DNA of 48,056 nucleotides from Chitinophaga pinensis (GCA_945862385.1 CAMAXV010000019.1:1-48056), one strand, 5' to 3'. Counted from the stretch's first letter, positions 32,629 through 41,921 are shown. Notes: generated by a model not told the origin, from the sequence alone. Made by a program: numbers and translations.

Positions 32629-33432
32629 ATGAAAGCAACTATCATAGGGGCAGGAAATATCGGCATGGCGCTGGCAACGGGACTTGTAGAAAGCGGGACA
32701 TGTACCCGTCAGGAAATTACCCTGACCCGCAAAAATCCCAAAAGCCTCGAAGCACCCGGACTGGAAGGATTCCAGACTACAACTTCCAATATAGCTGCAG
32801 TTGCTGAAGCAGACACCATATTCATTTGTGTACTGCCACAACAGCTGAATGAACTGCTGGAAGAACTGAAAGACAGCATTGACTGCAGTAAACAACTCGT
32901 TGTTTCTGTAGTAACCGGGGCACACACCAACGCATTCAGGAAAATCCTGGGAGAAGATACACGCATCATCAGGGCTATGCCCAACACTGCTATGAAAGTA
33001 AGGGAAAGCATGACCTGCCTTTCTTCGGCCAATGCCACTGCTGAAGACCTGAATATGGTGCAGTCGCTTTTCAATACCATGGGGCAAAGTATCATTATCG
33101 AGGAAAACATGATGAGCGCAGCCACGGCACTCTGTGCCTGCGGAATCGCCTTTTTTCTAAGAACCATCAGGGCGGCTTCACAGGGTGGAGTTGAAATCGG
33201 ATTTCATGCCGGTGATGCCCTTAAGATAGCGGCACAAACCGCACTTGGTGCTGCAAAACTGCTCACGGAACACAAATCCCATCCTGAACAGGAAATCGAC
33301 AAGGTGACATCTCCCAAAGGATGCACCATTGCCGGCCTCAATGAAATGGAACACCAGGGACTCAGTTCCGCCATGATCAAGGGTATTAAACTTTCTGCTA
33401 ATATTGCCAACAACCTTTATACTGCATCATGA
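32629..33432 (+). CDS. proC: Pyrroline-5-carboxylate reductase
   Basis: A 267-residue NAD(P)H enzyme for the last step of proline synthesis. The Rossmann motif is IIGAGNIGMALATGLVESG at the N-terminus, with RAMPNTAMKVRESMT in the middle and the C-terminal dimer signature GCTIAGLNEMEHQGLSSAMIKGI. It lies inside the arginine operon, between argC and argD, with a 4-bp overlap with argD. This suggests linked control of proline and arginine synthesis from glutamate. Confidence 0.95.
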   Translation: MKATIIGAGNIGMALATGLVESGTCTRQEITLTRKNPKSLEAPGLEGFQTTTSNIAAVAEADTIFICVLPQQLNELLEELKDSIDCSKQLVVSVVTGAHTNAFRKILGEDTRIIRAMPNTAMKVRESMTCLSSANATAEDLNMVQSLFNTMGQSIIIEENMMSAATALCACGIAFFLRTIRAASQGGVEIGFHAGDALKIAAQTALGAAKLLTEHKSHPEQEIDKVTSPKGCTIAGLNEMEHQGLSSAMIKGIKLSANIANNLYTAS

Positions 33433-34571
33433 AACTATTTGACGTTTATCCGCTTAACAATATCACAATAACCAGGGCAGCCGGAAGCCGCGTTTGGGAT
33501 GATCAGGAAACTGAATACCTCGACCTCTATGGCGGACATGCTGTAATCAGTATCGGCCATACCCAGCCCCATTGGGTGAACAGGATAACGGAACAATTGC
33601 ACAAGATTGCATTCTATTCCAACTCCATCAAAATTCCCCTGCAGGAACAACTGGCTGAAAAACTAGGTCAGGTGTCTGGCAAGACAGACTTTGCTCTTTT
33701 CCTCTGTAACTCCGGTGCTGAAGCCAATGAAAATGCGCTCAAACTGGCCTCCTTTCACACCGGAAGAAAAAAAATTATTGCATTCAAAAAAGCTTTTCAC
33801 GGCAGAACCTCCCTTGCGGTAGCTGCAACAGATAATCCAGCTATTGTTGCTCCGGTCAACCAAACAGAAAACATTGATTTTCTTCCTTTCAACGATACAG
33901 ATGCACTGGAAGCCCATTTCAGTAAACACGGAGAACAGGTTGCTGCAGTCATCATTGAGGGCATTCAGGGCGTAGGCGGCATCAATGTGGCAGACAACGC
34001 TTTTTTGCAGGCTATCCGGAAACAATGTGACCACTATGGTGCCATATATATAGCAGACAGTGTGCAATGTGGATATGGCCGTACAGGAAAGTTTTTCAGT
34101 CATGATTTTGCGGGCGTAGATGCAGACATCTATACCATGGCAAAAGGAATGGGCAATGGATTTCCCATTGGCGGGATTATTGTCAGTCCGAAAATACCAG
34201 CGAGACATTTCATGCTGGGCACTACCTTCGGTGGTAACCACCTGGCATGTGCGGCTGCACTTGCCGTATTGGAAGTTATTGAAAAAGATAAGTTGATGGA
34301 GAATGCCGCGTTAACCGGTCAATTCCTGATGGCCGAATTGCAGGCAATACCTGAAATCAGCGGTGTTCGCGGACGCGGACTGATGATTGGCTTTGATGTG
34401 CCGGAAAGCCATAAAAACCTCAAAAAGAATCTGTTAAACGATTATAAAATTTTCACAGGGGAAGCAAAACCCAACGTCATCCGGCTACTACCTTCACTGG
34501 CACTCACCAGGGAGGATGCTGCCACATTCATTGCCTCCCTTAAAGCTGCGATTGCCAACTACCAACATTAG
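33429..34571 (+). CDS. argD: N-acylornithine aminotransferase
   Basis: A 380-residue class III PLP aminotransferase that transaminates the N-acyl glutamate semialdehyde with glutamate. Key motifs: LYGGHAVISIGHTQP, SGAEANENALKLA, FHGRT, ADSVQCGYGRTG (PLP Asp), the PLP Lys in MAKGMGNGFPIGG, and GTTFGGNHLACAAA. The ATGA overlap with proC is seen at 33429-33432. Confidence 0.94.
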   Translation: MKLFDVYPLNNITITRAAGSRVWDDQETEYLDLYGGHAVISIGHTQPHWVNRITEQLHKIAFYSNSIKIPLQEQLAEKLGQVSGKTDFALFLCNSGAEANENALKLASFHTGRKKIIAFKKAFHGRTSLAVAATDNPAIVAPVNQTENIDFLPFNDTDALEAHFSKHGEQVAAVIIEGIQGVGGINVADNAFLQAIRKQCDHYGAIYIADSVQCGYGRTGKFFSHDFAGVDADIYTMAKGMGNGFPIGGIIVSPKIPARHFMLGTTFGGNHLACAAALAVLEVIEKDKLMENAALTGQFLMAELQAIPEISGVRGRGLMIGFDVPESHKNLKKNLLNDYKIFTGEAKPNVIRLLPSLALTREDAATFIASLKAAIANYQH

Positions 34572-34575
34572 TTAC

Positions 34576-35556
34576 ATGAAACAATTCATTTCCGCACATG
34601 ATGTTACAAATATCCAGGAACTCATAAACCAGGCACTGGCTTACAAAGCCAATCCCTGGAAAGACGAAACGCTGGGTAAGCACAAAAGGCTTGGATGTCT
34701 GTTCCTGAACCCCAGCATGCGAACCAGGCTAAGCACGCAGTTAGCCGCGCAACAGCTGGGTATGGAAACAGTCATTTTCAACGTGGGAAGTGAAGGCTGG
34801 GCCCTGGAATTTGAAGATGGCGCCATCATGAACGGCACAACAGTGGAACATGTAAAAGATGCTGCCCCAATCATGGGAAAGTATTTTGATATCTTAGCAA
34901 TACGCACCTTCCCCGGACTAAAAGACAGGGAAGCAGATTATGGAGAACATATCATCAAACAATTCATAAAGTACGCAGGCATCCCTGTGTTAAGTCTGGA
35001 AAGTGCAACCCTGCATCCTTTACAAAGCCTCACAGACCTGATTACCATTCAAGAAAGCATAGCGCATACTGCGCTACAAAAGCCAGATATACTGGAGCGG
35101 AAACCTAAGATTGTACTCACCTGGGCACCTCATGTAAAAGCCCTTCCGCAATGCGTTGCCAACAGTTTTGCCCAATGGGTCAATGCATGGGGACAAGCAG
35201 AGTTTATCATCACACACCCCAAAGGTTATGAGTTGGATGAGCAGTTTACCAATGGCGCAACAATTGAATACGATCAGGATAAGGCACTTGAGAATGCCGA
35301 TTTCATCTACGTAAAAAACTGGAGTGCATACCACCCGTATGGAACCCTGCCACCCGCTGGGGGTGAATGGATATTAACAAACGAAAAAATCAGGCATACA
35401 TGCAACGCCAGGGTGATGCACTGCCTGCCTGTAAGAAGAAATGTGGAATTGTCTGACGAAATACTCGATGGGCCCAACAGCCTGATCACACAGGAGGCCT
35501 CCAACCGGGTATGGGCTGCTCAGGCAGTTCTTTCAAATATGCTTCAAAACAAATGA
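34576..35556 (+). CDS. argF': N-acyl-L-ornithine carbamoyltransferase, likely succinylornithine-type
   Basis: A 326-residue transcarbamylase of the AOTCase/SOTCase branch rather than ordinary OTCase. It has the carbamoyl-phosphate motif SMRTR (47-51), the branch's FEDGAIMNGTTVEHVKDAAP, HPLQSLTDL, and HCLPVRR. Position 90 is Val; in published work Glu92 of the Xanthomonas acetyl enzyme changed to Val, Ser, Pro or Ala gives succinyl specificity, and the Bacteroides succinyl enzyme has Pro90. So N-succinylornithine is the predicted substrate. ATG 34576 is set 4 bp after argD; the ORF reaches 34516. Confidence 0.9.
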   Translation: MKQFISAHDVTNIQELINQALAYKANPWKDETLGKHKRLGCLFLNPSMRTRLSTQLAAQQLGMETVIFNVGSEGWALEFEDGAIMNGTTVEHVKDAAPIMGKYFDILAIRTFPGLKDREADYGEHIIKQFIKYAGIPVLSLESATLHPLQSLTDLITIQESIAHTALQKPDILERKPKIVLTWAPHVKALPQCVANSFAQWVNAWGQAEFIITHPKGYELDEQFTNGATIEYDQDKALENADFIYVKNWSAYHPYGTLPPAGGEWILTNEKIRHTCNARVMHCLPVRRNVELSDEILDGPNSLITQEASNRVWAAQAVLSNMLQNK

Positions 35557-36335
35557 ACGAAACCTTATATATCATTAAAGTTGGCGGCAACATCATAGAC
35601 GATGAGGCCGGGCTGGATTCTTTTCTTTCCGCTTTCTCCCGGATAAGGGGTAGAAAGCTGTTGGTGCACGGGGGAGGCAAACTGGCTACTAAGCTTGCAG
35701 CAGATCTCAACATTCCACAACAGATGGTGGATGGCAGACGCATCACAGATGCTGCCACCCTTAACATTGTGACGATGGTTTATGCTGGATTGATCAACAA
35801 ACAAATTGTTGCGGCCCTTAATGCAAAAGGCGCCCCCGCAATTGGCCTCACTGGTGCTGATGGAACATGTATCCTGGCTCATAAAAGGGTTCACGCAACC
35901 ATAGATTACGGTTTCGTTGGGGATGTGGACAGTATAAATACAAAAATGCTCAGCACCCTGCTGGATCAGGAACTGAGCGTGGTTATGGCCCCAATTACCC
36001 AGGATTTAGCAGGACAATTACTGAATACCAATGCAGATACCATAGCACAGGAACTTGCAAAAGCCCTTGCTCTGCACTACGAAACCACCCTCATCTATTC
36101 CTTTGAAAAGAAAGGCGTTTTGCGGGATATCAGCGATGAAAACAGTGTTATACCTGCTATCACCCGGGAAAGCTTTGAACAACTCAAAGCGGAAGATGCC
36201 ATCTTTGCCGGCATGATTCCAAAACTGGAAAATGCACTGAAAGCAGTAGAAGCAGGCGTTAGCAAGGTAATCATCGGTGATGCCATGGATCTACATGAAC
36301 TGATAACAGGAAAGAACGGAACTGCCATATGCTGA
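35553..36335 (+). CDS. argB: N-acylglutamate kinase
   Basis: A 260-residue amino-acid-kinase-fold enzyme that phosphorylates the gamma carboxylate of N-acylglutamate. It shows IIKVGGNIIDDE, KLLVHGGGKLATKLA, DGRRITDAATL and the C-terminal KLENALKAVEAGVSKVIIGD. It starts in an ATGA overlap with the carbamoyltransferase stop. Acyl specificity is not clear from the sequence. Confidence 0.95.
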   Translation: MNETLYIIKVGGNIIDDEAGLDSFLSAFSRIRGRKLLVHGGGKLATKLAADLNIPQQMVDGRRITDAATLNIVTMVYAGLINKQIVAALNAKGAPAIGLTGADGTCILAHKRVHATIDYGFVGDVDSINTKMLSTLLDQELSVVMAPITQDLAGQLLNTNADTIAQELAKALALHYETTLIYSFEKKGVLRDISDENSVIPAITRESFEQLKAEDAIFAGMIPKLENALKAVEAGVSKVIIGDAMDLHELITGKNGTAIC

Positions 36336-36353
36336 CATAGAAAAATAACATAC

Positions 36354-37460
36354 ATGTCAACAGAAATATCTTCATTACAACGTGCGCTGAGATTGCTCAA
36401 GCAACTCATCGCAACACCATCATTTAGCCGCGAAGAAGCTGCTACTGCTGCAATTATTGAAAAACATCTGGAAGATAGTGGCATCAGCGCATTCAGGCTG
36501 ATGAATAACGTTTATGCCCTTAACAAGAATTTCAATCCTCAATTACCCAGTATCCTTCTCAATTCCCATCATGATACCATAAAACCTGCCAAGGGATATA
36601 CCACCGATCCTTTTACACCAACTCTTGTGGATGGTAAACTCACCGGACTTGGAAGCAATGATGCCGGTGGTCCGCTCGTAGCCCTCATTGAAACATTCAT
36701 TCACTTTTATCCCAAAACAGCACTACCCGTCAATTTCATCCTGGCTGCAACAGCGGAGGAGGAGATATCCGGAAAAAACGGGATTGAACTGCTATTGCAG
36801 GACAAAGAATTTCTTGGCAAACTTCAGGGGTCAGCTATCATGGGTGCCCTGGTAGGTGAACCAACTAAAATGGAAATGGCCGTAGCTGAAAGAGGCTTAT
36901 TGGTGCTTGATGGAATAGCAACCGGAAAAGCCGGTCATGCGGCAAGGGAGGAAGGTGAAAATGCCATTACCATTGCGCTTCAGGATATTGTGCATATCCA
37001 TGAAACAAATTTTGAGAAGGCCTCAACACTACTTGGTAAAACCACTGCCAAGGTTACTGTTATTGAAACTGAAAACAAAGCCCACAATGTTGTTCCGGCG
37101 CAATGCAGATTTGTAGTAGACGTCAGGGTCAATGAATTATACAATTTTGAAGAAGTTATGGAAATCTTGAGGAGTAAAGTGCGAAGTGAGCTCATGAACC
37201 GAAGCTTCAGGCTAAAATCTTCCATGATACCGCTGGAACACCCGCTCGTTATGGCAGGCCATGTCATGGGATTGCCCCATTATGGCTCCCCTACTACCAG
37301 TGACAAGGCATTGATGCCTTTCCCTGCTTTAAAAATTGGTCCGGGTGATTCTGCCAGAAGCCATACCGCCAACGAATATATCTACCTTCACGAGCTGGAA
37401 GAAGGCATAGAAAAATACATTCAGCTACTTAACATCACCCTTTCATCTCTGAAATCATGA
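36354..37460 (+). CDS. argE: M20 family N-acylornithine/N-acylcitrulline deacylase
   Basis: A 368-residue zinc hydrolase. Metal ligands are visible: His/Asp in NSHHDTIKP, Asp in GSNDAGG, the Glu pair in ATAEEEISG, Glu in LVGEPTK and a late His in SHTANEYI. In a pathway with N-acylornithine carbamoyltransferase, the deacylation substrate would be N-acylcitrulline rather than N-acylornithine, inferred from context. The gap from argB is 18 bp; it overlaps argH by ATGA. Confidence 0.92.
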   Translation: MSTEISSLQRALRLLKQLIATPSFSREEAATAAIIEKHLEDSGISAFRLMNNVYALNKNFNPQLPSILLNSHHDTIKPAKGYTTDPFTPTLVDGKLTGLGSNDAGGPLVALIETFIHFYPKTALPVNFILAATAEEEISGKNGIELLLQDKEFLGKLQGSAIMGALVGEPTKMEMAVAERGLLVLDGIATGKAGHAAREEGENAITIALQDIVHIHETNFEKASTLLGKTTAKVTVIETENKAHNVVPAQCRFVVDVRVNELYNFEEVMEILRSKVRSELMNRSFRLKSSMIPLEHPLVMAGHVMGLPHYGSPTTSDKALMPFPALKIGPGDSARSHTANEYIYLHELEEGIEKYIQLLNITLSSLKS

Positions 37461-38758
37461 AACTCTGGAGTAAAGAAAAAACATCCACTGCGGCTCAGAT
37501 AGAACAGTTTACGGTGGGGAGAGACCGCGAGTTCGACCTGCTGATGGCCGGTTTTGATGTACAGGGCTCAATTGCCCATGTTACCATGCTCGGAGAACAG
37601 GGCCTGATGTCTGCAGCAAATGCCGCAGAAGCAGTAGCCGGTCTCCAGACCATCCTGCAGGAGATAAAAGAGGGCAATTTTTCGATTGATGATGACGCTG
37701 AGGATATACATTCACAAATTGAATTTATGCTAACCAAGCGCATAGGTGAAGCTGGAAAGATGATACATACCGGTAGGAGCAGGAACGACCAGGTTGCAGT
37801 GGACATTAAGCTATTCCTTCGTTCAGCCATCACGGCAGTTAAAGCAGACACGCTGGATTTGTTTGAGCTCCTGATCAATAAAAGTAATGAACACCGGGAC
37901 ACCCTAATTCCAGGATACACGCACCTGCAAATAGCCATGCCCTCGTCTATTGGCCTGTGGCTGGGCGCCTATGCAGAAAGCCTGGTTGATGATATGGAAT
38001 TTTTATTGGCTGCCTATCAGGTAGCCAATAAAAATCCGCTGGGAAGTGGAGCTGGTTATGGTTCTTCATTCCCTTTAAACAGGAAAAGAACCACTGAATT
38101 GCTTGGCTTCAGCGACCTGAATTATAATTCCGTTTATGCACAGATGAGCAGGGGTAAAACGGAAAAGCTTACCGCAATGGCCATCGCTGCTGTTGCCGCT
38201 ACCCTTAGCCGGCTTGCTATGGATTGCTGTTTGTATATGAATCAGAATTTCGGATTCATCTTTTTTCCGGACGAACTGACCACAGGAAGCAGCATCATGC
38301 CACATAAAAAAAATCCGGATGTATTTGAACTGATCCGGGGCAAATGCAACAGGATTCAAGCCACACCGAATGAACTGACTTTGTTGATCAACAACCTCCC
38401 TTCAGGTTACCACCGGGATATGCAGCTAACCAAAGAAATTCTGTTTCCTGCACTCGACGAATTACATGCCTGTATCAGCATGATGAAACTCATGATCAGT
38501 GCCATGCAGGTAAAATCGGAAATACTGCAGGATGAAAAATACAGGTACCTTTTCAGTGTTGAAAAAGTGAATGAGCTGGTTAATCAGGGTCTTCCATTCA
38601 GAGACGCTTATGCACAGGTTGGAAACCTGATAGATCAGGGAAAATTTGAATTTGATACTTCAAAAGCACTGCACCACACCCATGAAGGAAGCATTGGCAA
38701 CCTATGTAACCATGAAATAAGGATAGCAATGGAACGGGTCAATAACAAGTTCAGCTAA
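37457..38758 (+). CDS. argH: Argininosuccinate lyase
   Basis: A 433-residue fumarase-superfamily lyase that releases arginine and fumarate. The N-terminus is KLWSKEKTSTAAQIEQFTVGRD, with HTGRSRNDQVAVD in the middle and the signature GSSIMPHKKNPDVFELIRG. It is the last gene of the arginine operon. Its stop lies 11 bp from the convergent gldD stop. Confidence 0.96.
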   Translation: MKLWSKEKTSTAAQIEQFTVGRDREFDLLMAGFDVQGSIAHVTMLGEQGLMSAANAAEAVAGLQTILQEIKEGNFSIDDDAEDIHSQIEFMLTKRIGEAGKMIHTGRSRNDQVAVDIKLFLRSAITAVKADTLDLFELLINKSNEHRDTLIPGYTHLQIAMPSSIGLWLGAYAESLVDDMEFLLAAYQVANKNPLGSGAGYGSSFPLNRKRTTELLGFSDLNYNSVYAQMSRGKTEKLTAMAIAAVAATLSRLAMDCCLYMNQNFGFIFFPDELTTGSSIMPHKKNPDVFELIRGKCNRIQATPNELTLLINNLPSGYHRDMQLTKEILFPALDELHACISMMKLMISAMQVKSEILQDEKYRYLFSVEKVNELVNQGLPFRDAYAQVGNLIDQGKFEFDTSKALHHTHEGSIGNLCNHEIRIAMERVNNKFS

Positions 38759-38769
38759 AACTGAGCCTG

Positions 38770-39405
38770 TTATTTCCATTTCAGGGTGCTGATCAGGTGG
38801 CGCATATCCTGTTCCAGAAAACTGCTTACAACTGAAAGGGAATCTTCATTGGGAGTTGCATCAAAGTAAAGTGCAGCACGCAGAAAATGTGTTCCTGTGT
38901 CTGTGATGTAAAATTGCTTGGAAGTAGCTGCTTCCCCAGCTACGTAAAAATAAACACCTCCGGAACCAGCGGGATTTATAAACGCCGAGTCAATGATACC
39001 ACTGGCTTTGATGGTATGCTTGTAGGTCATGGTATAAGCCTCTTCCCGCAAGCGTTCAAAGCTGTTTTTTACCAGTGAATCCCTGTAGCCCTCAGCTGTA
39101 TTCACTTTAAGTGCTGAATACCCGTTAACGGGCTTATAACTCACGTAAATCCTGCCATGGAGGGAAGGAATCTCAATGTTAAGCCAGTAGGGGTCATTCC
39201 CTGCACTGTCTGCGCTCACGATTTCGGCATAAGCAGGATACTCAAAACTATATGGGAATCCTGAACTGTCAAATTTGCGGTATGAGCGTTCAGGCAGGTC
39301 AATCCTGAAATACCCCTTTGGTCTTGGCGTATAGGAGCTGTTGCAGGCGATAAGAAAAGCGGAGCCTATCAAAAACAGGAAACTGAATTTAGCGGAGTTC
39401 TTCAT
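38770..39405 (-). CDS. gldD: Gliding motility lipoprotein GldD
   Basis: A 211-residue lipoprotein: signal peptide FSFLFLIGSAFLIAC with lipobox LIAC, then the GldD hallmark YTPRPKGYFRIDLPERSY. GldD is required for gliding and T9SS-linked surface functions in Flavobacterium; its exact role is unclear. ATG 39405 begins 1 bp after the gldE stop, so the two are coupled. The ORF extends to 39426 inside gldE. Confidence 0.93.
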   Translation of the reverse strand: MKNSAKFSFLFLIGSAFLIACNSSYTPRPKGYFRIDLPERSYRKFDSSGFPYSFEYPAYAEIVSADSAGNDPYWLNIEIPSLHGRIYVSYKPVNGYSALKVNTAEGYRDSLVKNSFERLREEAYTMTYKHTIKASGIIDSAFINPAGSGGVYFYVAGEAATSKQFYITDTGTHFLRAALYFDATPNEDSLSVVSSFLEQDMRHLISTLKWK

Positions 39406-39406
39406 A

Positions 39407-40672
39407 CTAAGCCTTTGTTGGATCAATTGTTACTTTCAATTTCTGTATGCGGTTAAAATTCACTTCCAGGATTGTAAAAGTAAATTCCCTGGCAGTAAAG
39501 ACCTGATTAAGCTGCGGTATTTCTCCCGCAATTTCAAGAACCAGTCCGGCCATTGTTTCACTGCCGCCCCTTATATCGTCAAATACCCTTACAGGTACAT
39601 GCATCAGCTTGCAGGCATCACTGATCATGATTTTGCCTTCAACAATAAAATTGTTCTCATCCAGGCGAATATTCAGTGATTCCTCTTCATCATATTCATC
39701 ACGTATATCACCTACTATTTCTTCCAGGATGTCTTCCATGGTGATTATGCCATCCGTGCCACCAAATTCATCCACTACAATGGCAAAATGTGTTTGCCGG
39801 GATTGAAATTCTTTCAGCAGGTCCTTCACCAGCATCTGTTCGTGAATAAAAAAAGCCGGCCTTATCAGCTTTTTCCAATCAAAATCGCCGGGCATATTGA
39901 GGTAAGGAATGATATCCTTGGCATGAAGCATACCAGCGATTGTATCCAGGCTTCCTTTAAAAACGGGAAAACGGGAATATTGCTGCTCCCCTACACTTTT
40001 CTTTAAATCTTCAAAATTGACAGACTCTTCCACGCCCTGAACATCGAGCCTGCTACGCATCGCTCTTCTAACAGTTACATCTCCAAAAGCTGCTATCCCT
40101 TTCAGCATATTTTTTTCTTCCTCGGAAGATCCTTCACCTTCTTCCACAGACATAACCTCATCAATCTGGTGTAGCCGGTCTCTTTTGCCATTTTCCCAAC
40201 CCAAAGCATGTTCAACTTTCCGGGACAGGGCAGTAAGCCATTTGCCGGGGAGCCTGAACAGGGTATAATTGAGCCTCACCATCCAGGAAGCATAAAAGGC
40301 AAAACGCATGGGGTTATGAGAAGCCCAAACCTTGGGTAAAAATTCTCCTACCAGCAGGAGAACAACCAAAACACACATTACCCTGAAAATAAAAATTGTC
40401 CATACAGGCCAATTCGGAAATAAAGCGGGTGTAAGCAACTGATTGCACAACAAAATGATCATGATTCTGTAAAAGAGATTCCCCACCAGCATAGAAGAAA
40501 GCAGCAGGGAAGGATCTGAAAGCAACTTTAAAATATGGCTGGCTGACGGATACCGTTTTTGCCGCATGCTTTTCAAATCTGTGATCCCCAGTGAAAAAAA
40601 TGCAATTTCACCACCGGAGTTCATGAATAACATCATGATGCAGGATAAAAGCATGAGTGAGAGAATCAACAT
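39407..40672 (-). CDS. gldE: Gliding motility-associated protein GldE (CNNM/CorC-like, CBS domains)
   Basis: A 421-residue membrane protein with an N-terminal DUF21-type transmembrane region (LMLLSCIMMLFMNSGGEIAFFSL and later helices), two CBS domains (RAMRSRLDVQGV onward, and FAIVVDEFGGTDGIITMEDILEEIVGDI) and a CorC/HlyC C-terminal domain. It matches GldE, which pairs with gldD. ATG 40672 is chosen over the TTG at 40675. A TAATTTTG box on the minus strand (40677-40684) directly precedes the ATG. The usual neighbour ssb is absent between it and mutY. Confidence 0.93.
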   Translation of the reverse strand: MLILSLMLLSCIMMLFMNSGGEIAFFSLGITDLKSMRQKRYPSASHILKLLSDPSLLLSSMLVGNLFYRIMIILLCNQLLTPALFPNWPVWTIFIFRVMCVLVVLLLVGEFLPKVWASHNPMRFAFYASWMVRLNYTLFRLPGKWLTALSRKVEHALGWENGKRDRLHQIDEVMSVEEGEGSSEEEKNMLKGIAAFGDVTVRRAMRSRLDVQGVEESVNFEDLKKSVGEQQYSRFPVFKGSLDTIAGMLHAKDIIPYLNMPGDFDWKKLIRPAFFIHEQMLVKDLLKEFQSRQTHFAIVVDEFGGTDGIITMEDILEEIVGDIRDEYDEEESLNIRLDENNFIVEGKIMISDACKLMHVPVRVFDDIRGGSETMAGLVLEIAGEIPQLNQVFTAREFTFTILEVNFNRIQKLKVTIDPTKA

Positions 40673-40676
40673 CAAA

Positions 40677-40684
40677 CAAAATTA
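40677..40684 (-). promoter_or_regulatory. Possible -7 box before gldE
   Basis: The minus strand reads TAATTTTG, an exact TAnnTTTG match, ending 4 bp before the gldE ATG and lying in the 34-bp gap after mutY. It would give a leaderless gldE-gldD transcript. The position is very close to the start, so this may be chance. Confidence 0.3.
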
Positions 40685-40706
40685 ATCAAATTGAGGGGAA
40701 GCCTGT

Positions 40707-41771
40707 TTAAAGTATTTCAAGGAAACGGCTTATCAATCTTGGAAATGCGAGTTGATTCAATTCATCAGGCTTTTTCCAGGTGTATCCCTCAACCTGTATC
40801 TTTTTATCAACTTTAACCAGCAATAACCTGGAATGGATACGCTGATGCGTTAATATATGCCTGACTTCATCTGTAAGCTGAGCCAACCCCTTTCCTCCAT
40901 ATGATGCCGGCATGTCCCAGAAATCCATGCGCATCAGCTCTTCAGGGGCAACCGGTTCATCGGTTTCTTTGAGGATAAATTCAAAAAGATGTTGCCAAAT
41001 ATCCTTTCCTGTTCTTTCCCTAACCAGTCTTTCACCTTTATAGTCAAGCAGCAAGTAGTAAAGAAACCTTTGCTTAACTTGTATTTTCTGCTGCTTTACT
41101 GGATACATGTCCCATTTTTCTTGGGCATTTGCCTGGCATATACCTTGCAGGGGGCAATTCGGGCAGTCCGGTTTCCTCGGCGAACAGACTACTGCCCCAA
41201 GATCCATCATAGACTGGTTATGTAGGGCCGGATTATCCTTATCGAGCAGCTGTTCTGCAAGCTCTCTGAATGCTGTTTTTCCTTTTGAGGAATCGATAGC
41301 TGTATCAATTCCAAAACACCTTGCCAATACCCGGAATACATTGCCATCCAGAACGGCAAGCGGGAGGTTAAAAGCAAAAGAACCAATTGCAGCCGCTGTA
41401 TACGGACCAACACCCTTGAGTGCCAGAAGACCCTGGTGATCTGAAGGAAATTGGCCGTCCAGCTCATTGGATATATAGCGTGCAGTAGCCATCAGGTTCC
41501 TGCATCGGCTGTAATACCCCAACCCTTCCCACAACTTAAACACCCGTTCATCAGCAGCATCGGCCAGGTCTTTTACCGTTGGGAAATTAGAAATAAAATT
41601 ATGGTAATAAGATAATCCCTGTTCCACACGGGTTTGCTGCAGGATGATTTCACTAAGCCAGATTCTGTAGGGATCAGAGATTTCCTTCCAGGGCATGGAC
41701 CTTGTGTTTTTGGTAAGATGCCATACCCGCAAAGCACTTGTAAAACTCACTTTATGTTGTTTTTCAACCAC
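40707..41771 (-). CDS. mutY: A/G-specific adenine DNA glycosylase
   Basis: A 354-residue base-excision repair enzyme that removes adenine opposite 8-oxoguanine. It has the catalytic-Glu region IWLSEIILQQTRVEQG, the helix-hairpin-helix LKGVGPYTAAAIGSFAF with the following Asp in VLDGNVFRVLARC, the 4Fe-4S motif C-x6-C-x2-C-x5-C (CSPRKPDCPNCPLQGIC), and a C-terminal NUDIX-like domain with the late HILTHQRIHSR. Translation probably starts at GTG 41771, since a stop lies immediately upstream and no earlier ATG fits. Confidence 0.95.
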   Translation of the reverse strand: MVEKQHKVSFTSALRVWHLTKNTRSMPWKEISDPYRIWLSEIILQQTRVEQGLSYYHNFISNFPTVKDLADAADERVFKLWEGLGYYSRCRNLMATARYISNELDGQFPSDHQGLLALKGVGPYTAAAIGSFAFNLPLAVLDGNVFRVLARCFGIDTAIDSSKGKTAFRELAEQLLDKDNPALHNQSMMDLGAVVCSPRKPDCPNCPLQGICQANAQEKWDMYPVKQQKIQVKQRFLYYLLLDYKGERLVRERTGKDIWQHLFEFILKETDEPVAPEELMRMDFWDMPASYGGKGLAQLTDEVRHILTHQRIHSRLLLVKVDKKIQVEGYTWKKPDELNQLAFPRLISRFLEIL

Positions 41772-41832
41772 TTACACTTGATTTATTTGGAAATTAGTGA
41801 AATTTCGTGCAATTTTATGTGAAACGCTGCGT

Positions 41833-41883
41833 TTATGAAACAAACCTTATAAACAAATCGTTTTGAGGGATTTATAAACAAAT
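41833..41883. repeat. Iterated TTATAAACAAAT motifs between mutY and the HU-like gene
   Basis: TTATAAACAAAT occurs exactly at 41847-41858 and 41872-41883 (25 bp apart). A variant TTATGAAACAAA lies at 41833-41844. All are in the same direction in the 150-bp divergent spacer. On the minus strand 41879-41886 also reads TAAATTTG, a -7 match. They may be binding sites for a regulator of one or both genes, or AT-rich coincidence. Confidence 0.4.
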
Positions 41884-41921
41884 TTAAGACAATCAAGGTC
41901 GAATTCTAAAAAAGCCTCACC

